Source: Gamsiella multidivaricata
Lineage: Eukaryota; Mortierellomycota; Mortierellomycetes; Mortierellales; Mortierellaceae
Assembly: GCF_025024155.1 (NCBI RefSeq)
Contig: NW_026251752.1
Span: 1 to 64,000 of the forward strand
DNA: 64,000 bases
Reading direction: 5' to 3'
In this document: one piece after another, positions 59,361-64,000 of the stretch
Numbering within the stretch: position 1 is the first letter of the stretch
Layout of the letters: every line of letters begins with the position of its first letter
The notes under the pieces: generated by a model
The model's database searches: none
The model's input: the letters and a program-made list of their open reading frames with translations, nothing else
What the model was told of the DNA's origin: nothing
Made by a program: the position numbers and the translations under genes

Positions 59361-61218
59361 AAACTGAACGGCTCAGTGAAAATTTGGTGTGGCCAAAACG
59401 AACCCCCTGTGGTAGAGAGAGGGTCGCGTCGCAGTGTAATACGGTCTTGCTGCTCTTCTTCCCCGCTGGCCACAACAGCGATGGGGCAACGGAATCAGCA
59501 AAACACAACCGATCACACTCACTACGACGGGTGCCAGGCGAGCGCCTTGCTCTCCTGGTCCTGTTGATCCTGCCCGTCCAGTCCTGTTGTCCTGGCCCTG
59601 TTCTAGAGAGAACATGCTGTTCGAGTTGCAGCACCACCAACAGTCAAGGAAAAGCCAAGACAGTGGAGAGGTCATGGCAAGGGGTAGACCAGGGTACGGC
59701 ATAGTATCTGGCCCCTCATGGATCCACGGAGCAATCGAAAGCAGCAGCACAAATCCAGTACTACCTCAAGCAAGCCTGAGGAGGGGTCGCACCATAGGGT
59801 AGTCCAGGGCATGGCGTAGCCTGTAGTCCCACATGGACCCACGGAGGACCCTGCTCGGATCCATCCTCGACGATCCGTACACAACGCCATGCTTGGTGCT
59901 GCACACAACCATTACCTAATGATAAATCTGGAAAATGAAAAAAATGGAGTAATGGTTAGTGAATTGAAGAGACAAGCACAACCGCACAATTTCCTTGATG
60001 CTATTAACCCACACAAATGTGGTGGTTCCAGTCACCCAGCGGTGAAAACAACCGCAGCTGGGCGGAGAATTCTGTTCACCATAGCCATCATCCCGAAAGA
60101 GACAAACGGCATCGATTGCAGCTCCACCACGGTCAAAGACTGTGGAGAGGTCATAGCAAGAGACAGTCCAGCGCCTAAGCATAGACTATGTGCCTCTCAT
60201 GGACCCAAGGAGCAACCAACTGCAACAGCTCGAGATCGGCAGCACCACCTCAACACAAGGACAGAGCCCTGGACGAGAAGAGGTCATAGCAAGAGACAGT
60301 CCAGCGCCTAAGCATAGACTATGCGCCTCTCATGGACCCAAGGAGCCGATCTCGCTGAAGCGATATGGATCCCTGCTCTTCCCAGCGAGAAGTGGACTCG
60401 AGAAATGGATGAGGTCGTATGGAGGGAGTATTCGCACCACATCGTTCTGTAATCCTCATGAACCCACGAGACTGACGGAGAACATGTTCAAAATGCAGCA
60501 CCACCATGCATGAACATGGGGAGGTCGAATGGAGAGACAGTCCAGCGCCTAAGCATAGACTATGCGCCTCTCATGGACCCACGGAGCAATCGAAAGCAGC
60601 AGCTCAAATCCAGCACCACCTCAGAACGGGACTGAGGAGAGGTCATGGCAAGAAGCAGGCCAGCGCCTAAGCATAGCCTATAGCTTCTCATGGACCCACG
60701 GAGGACCCTGCTCGCATCCATCCTCGAAAATCCGTACACAACGCCATGCTTGGCCTTCACAGACACAACCATTACCTTGTGAACAGGAATGTCTTGATAT
60801 TGGAGTCGAATCGTGCGCAATGTAGTTGAAATTCGTCGTCGTGGTGTGGTTGCCAGTGTTGATGAATCCTGTGAAGCAACCTCGCGTTGTGAAAGCATTT
60901 TTGCCACTGAACGAGTTAACATTTGCGACTTGGATCTTTCGTGAGAGTAAATCTTAAACGCCACAATCCAGGGGTGAAAGACTCGCTTGCAAGCAAGATG
61001 CATCCATCGCGGCTATGCAGTGATCCTGCCGAGGCACATTGCGATTCTGGCGTGATTGCACTCGAACCACTCGCTCTTTTTGACCCAAGTACAAGTTGTC
61101 ACAACCAAGGGATACCAACGGCGATCAGCGGGCATCAGTGAATCTGAGACCACTCACTCATTTTGGTGGCACTTTGATCACTTATATCATTTCTATCACT
61201 TCCATTAGATCTCTCAGT
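59361..61218. other. Non-coding accessory region with dispersed repeats
   Basis: No intact gene is seen between the LTR-like segment and the next gene. A six-copy repeat cluster occupies 59667-60790. On the minus strand, about 60790-60930 reads a coding-like segment (MLTRSVAKMLSQREVAS) that could be the start of a lost gene; it runs straight into repeat sequence. Confidence 0.5.
59667..60790 (+). repeat. Cluster of six related 50-110-bp repeats with hairpin core
   Basis: Copies start at about 59667, 59778, 60143, 60279, 60521 and 60635. The consensus is GAGAGGTCATGGCAAG, then AGTCCAGCGCCTAAGCATAG, ACTATGCGCCTCTCATGG and ACCCACGGAGC. Copies 3-5 share a core of more than 40 bases with at most one difference; copies 1, 2 and 6 are more diverged. 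The core has an inverted repeat (GCATAG-A-CTATGC). Some copies share further flanks: GCAATCGAAAGCAGCAGC follows copies 1 and 5, and GACCCTGCTCG with CATCCTCGA follows copies 2 and 6. Spacing is irregular (111-365 bp), unlike a tandem array. Confidence 0.85.
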
Positions 61219-63270
61219 ATGCCCAAGCGACCCTCGACACCAGCCGCAGACCAGGTAGGGTAGCTTTGCAGCAAGGATGATAGAAATATGTGTCTGTTTT
61301 GTCTTGTTTCCTTGACACTGACACTGACACTTTCTTCGTTCTCTACCTTGCATAATCTTCAGGCACGGCTCCCACAAAAGTCCCAGCGGACCAACGATGG
61401 CGGCGCCGACACTGACATCGGATCCCACGCCGAGGACTCTGGAAGCAACTCATCCGTGGAAGATATGAACACATTTTGGGGCGACATGGTAAGTCAACGC
61501 GCTTTACATCTAATGCCGCTGTTTCCTTTCCTCTGCGTCCCCTCTAACATTTTTCCCTTCTTTCCTCACCTTTAGAATGACCCGGACACGCTCCTGAAGA
61601 CGAAGCTGGCGCTTGCGATCTTTAGCGATCGACCCCTGAAGCACGAGACCTACGCTGTGGAGTACCTTGCGAGTATGAGGCCGTTATCTGCACCAACACC
61701 CAAGGCCGACGAGTACCTGACGTACCTGCAGGCAGTCTATCCAGCAGCTCCAGTGAAGGGCATGGCCAGGGCGTGGAGCAAGATGAAGCAGTACTTTGGC
61801 GACACCAAGAAGGCAGACCACTCGGCGATTGAGAATCTGATCGATGTCACATCACTCATCGCAGCCTTCAAGGAGGCCCCCGAGATTGCCACATCTGATT
61901 CGACCACGTCTACGGCGACGGCGATGCCACCACCTCCATCACCACTGATGGCGATGCCCAAGGCGGCGACATCCTCTTCGCGATCTTCAATGGCATCAAG
62001 TTGGTCGCGTTTTAACAATGTCAGCAACAGCAGCAGCAATGGCAGTGGCAGCGGAAGCGGAAGCAGCAGCAATGGCAGTGGCGGAGGATGCGGAAGCAGC
62101 AGCGGCAATCCAACACCAGGCCAGATCCTGACCATGAAGAGCCTATTCAAGGAGAATTTCAACAAGTTTCGCGGTGGCGCCTGGTCGTTGCCCTCAGGTG
62201 CTGTTCTGGACGAGCGTCTCCGTGGTGTTATCGAGTGCCTGCCCTATGAGAGCGCGCTCCATAGTTTCGTTATCGAGGATGTCGACGCGCTGCTCCAGCT
62301 GTTCGAGGACACGACGGACCAGAAGGAGATCGAGCGCATCATGGTCACGCGCAAGGACGAGGGACTGCCTGTGCTTTCGCCCGCCGAGCACAACTTCCTC
62401 CAGCAATACGACATGCTACCGGTTGACCTGGACGAGTTTCTCGCTACCCATGGATGGCGCAATGTTGGCGACGCTCTCCAGAACAAACCGTCGGAGGAGT
62501 TCCAGAAAGTTGCGCACGACAGCATCACCCATGTGCTCCGCATGTACCAGGAGAGTGACCTCGCCTTCCCCAAGGGCCCCGCGGAGGCCTGGTTCAACAT
62601 CCACCTGTGGGGTTATCTCCGCCTTGCGCTCTCCCGTAGCCGCTCTTTGGAATACAGGCCTGGAGAAGTCTCCTCGGATGCCTCAGCCAACCGACGCAAC
62701 AAGCGACGCACTCGGGACGGTCGGCAGTACGCCGGCCATAAAGTTGACGGGCTGGTTGTGGTGTCGGCGCGGTCACTCGAGATCTGTCACATGGAGGCCG
62801 CCAAGAAGGACGGAGGAGCCAACACCACGAAGTGCCTGGATGACACCAAAAAGTTGCTCAAGCTAATGAAGGACGCACATGACATGATCCGCGAGAAGGC
62901 GACCCAAGATATTCGTGATCGGCTCGTCACTTTCGGGCTGCGCATCTCGGGACCCACGGCCACGATCTTCACGCTGCGCCAGCGCCCCGGTCGGTTTTAC
63001 CAGGCAGTTGCGGAAGCGACCATGTCATTTCCGTCTATTTGGCCGGACGGCGACACGGGCACGATCATTGCCGTCATCTCCCGGATCCTCATGCTCCGGA
63101 AGGCCATCCTAGCCATGGCGGCATCCGTCGCCACTTGGACCTCGTTGGCCATCGACGGCCAGAACCCTGGCGGCCATGGCGACTGGATCGCGCCCACAAT
63201 GACATCCCCCCAGCTTCTGCCCACTACACCCATCATCCCCACTGAGGACATTCCTCCATTGAACCTGTAA
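61219..63270 (+). CDS. Putative PD-(D/E)XK-like protein, fungal accessory family
   Basis: Three exons: 61219-61254, 61363-61488, 61576-63270, 618 aa. The N-terminal 55 residues are polar. A helical domain follows (LLKTKLALAIFSDRPLKHE), then a Ser/Gly/Asn low-complexity linker (near residues 165-225) and a globular C-terminal domain. The latter contains EAWFNIHLWGYLRL, a basic patch (RRNKRRTRDGRQYAGHK), VDGLVVVSARSLEICHMEAAKK and KLLKLMKDAHDMI. The order helix-Glu, then (K)VDG, then a strand, then E-A-A-K resembles a PD-(D/E)XK nuclease core (Asp about 446, Glu about 460, Lys about 463). The hydrophobic LVVVSARSLEICHM would be its central strand. The family assignment is an inference from motif order. 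The neighbouring transposon relics and repeats suggest an accessory, possibly element-associated gene. Confidence 0.65.
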
Positions 63271-63567
63271 CGGTGCTTCCCCCTCCCCCCTCATCTTTGT
63301 AACTTATTGTCTATTGTATTAATACCAGTGTTGTAAAACACCCTGTATTTTCTATCCCTCTTGCTGGTCAAGGGTCTCCTCCTCCTCCTCCTCTGCTACC
63401 CCATCGATCTGTCACAGAATAAAGATCTCTTTGCCCCGCTTGTGCCGCCGTAACATTGAGGCGAAAGCACCATACAAAAATAATTTGCTCCGCAATCTTT
63501 GTTTATTTCCAAAAAAAAAAAAAAAAAAGTTTCCACCTTGCTTATCCATTCTTTCTTTTCTTTTTTT
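63271..63567. other. Convergent 3' space
   Basis: The 297 bp between the stop of the PD-(D/E)XK-like gene and the end of the broken ABC gene hold a (CTC)n run (63376-63392), an AATAAA at 63418 and an 18-nt A tract (63511-63528). Confidence 0.6.
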
Positions 63568-63901
63568 TCAAGTCGATCCAGCCACCACAAACTCGCTCGC
63601 CTGGGTCGCCAACTGCTGGAACAACGACTCGTCCCGGCGCAACAGTCCCCTCGGCGCCGCAAACTCGACGACTTCTCCTTTATCACGCACCAGAATCTTG
63701 TCGCTGCCCATGACCGTCCATGGCCGTCTTGATACGATGCGCAATCGTCAAAATGGTCCGGTCCTTAAACTCGCCCCGAATCGTCTGCTGGGCCAGCTCG
63801 TCCGTTTGCACGTCCACCGAGCTCATTGCCTCGTCCATCACGAGGGTCTGGGACTTGCGCAAGAAATCCGTTCCGGAGAGTGCTGTTGCTCACATATACT
63901 G
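63568..63901 (-). pseudogene. Decayed C-terminal end of an ABCC-type ABC transporter
   Basis: The minus strand encodes the second nucleotide-binding domain end in pieces: [18 protein letters not shown] (Walker B), [20 protein letters not shown] (H-loop), then in another frame [20 protein letters not shown] and FQQLATQASEFVVAGST up to the TGA at 63568-63570. The frame break is a 10-bp near-duplication at 63708-63727. A second break lies near 63862, where the ABC signature region reads SICEQQHS instead of a normal SxGQ-type motif. An acceptor-like CTGCAG ends near 63902, so more exons may lie beyond the window. It differs clearly from the intact ABCC gene at 29.3-34.6 kb. Confidence 0.65.
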
Positions 63902-64000
63902 CTGCAGGCAGGATAAACAAAGAAAGTATTGCTGAAACCCCCCCCCCCAATCGTCTACACTGCACGTCTTTCTGATGCTATATATCATCTGTGTTGAGTA
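63902..64000. other. Right edge, nothing recognised
   Basis: This is probable intron or upstream sequence of the broken ABC transporter, with a C tract at 63939-63948. No coding frame joins. Confidence 0.4.

Noticed and set aside
59667..60790. CRISPR-like array
   Set aside because: Spacing is irregular (111-365 bp), units are 50-110 bp and diverged, and the host is a eukaryote with introns.
63708..63727. Frame break in the ABC remnant explained by an intron
   Set aside because: The extra piece is only 10 bp, far below the smallest intron, and is a near-copy of its neighbour.

Overview
The window is nuclear DNA from a filamentous fungus. Genes carry short GT-AG introns with T-rich flanks, and there is a PSTAIRE PHO85-type kinase with a PCL-type cyclin, a TEA/ATTS regulator, a peroxisomal Lon protease and a Crypton-like tyrosine recombinase. 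Gene style, long homopolymer tracts and the accessory content suggest Mucoromycota, probably Mortierellaceae. That placement is an inference; there is no rRNA or other marker to confirm it. TGA serves as a normal stop in several genes, so the code looks standard. All exon joins below were worked out by hand from GT-AG signals, reading frame and family resemblance, without transcript data.

Layout. 1-3789: mitochondrial Lon (+), 5' end outside the window. 4047-6698: multi-Myb/SANT protein (-). 6926-9770: NSUN2/Trm4 tRNA m5C methyltransferase (+). 10083-12570: aldehyde dehydrogenase (+). 12835-14686: PHO85-type CDK with a polyQ tail (-). 15347-16777: Q-rich protein (-). 21257-23352: PCL-type cyclin (+). 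25530-29114: peroxisomal Lon (+). 29284-34606: full-length ABCC/MRP transporter (-). 36567-37605: small secreted-type acidic protein (+), followed by a frame-hopping coding relic. 38118-43150: nine-exon TEA/ATTS transcription factor (-). 46803-47429: HAD hydrolase (-). 47723-48505: mitochondrial-type thioredoxin (-). 50723-52639: threonine-aldolase-like PLP enzyme with a long tail (+). 53121-56550: NatA auxiliary subunit NAA15 (+).

From about 56.9 kb to the right edge the character changes to accessory DNA. It holds a Crypton-like tyrosine recombinase gene broken by a nonsense codon and a frameshift (-), an LTR-like segment, a cluster of six related repeats with a hairpin core, a 618-aa protein with a possible PD-(D/E)XK core (+), and the decayed C-terminal part of a second ABCC-type transporter (-) at the edge.

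Functional themes: protein quality control in two organelles (two full-length Lon genes 21.7 kb apart on the same strand); a CDK and a candidate cyclin partner within 7 kb; and RNA and protein modification (NSUN2, NAA15). The large gaps (16.8-21.3, 23.4-25.5, 34.6-36.6, 43.2-46.8 and 48.5-50.7 kb) hold mainly promoters, leaders, homopolymer tracts and simple repeats. No tRNA, rRNA or CRISPR array was recognised.
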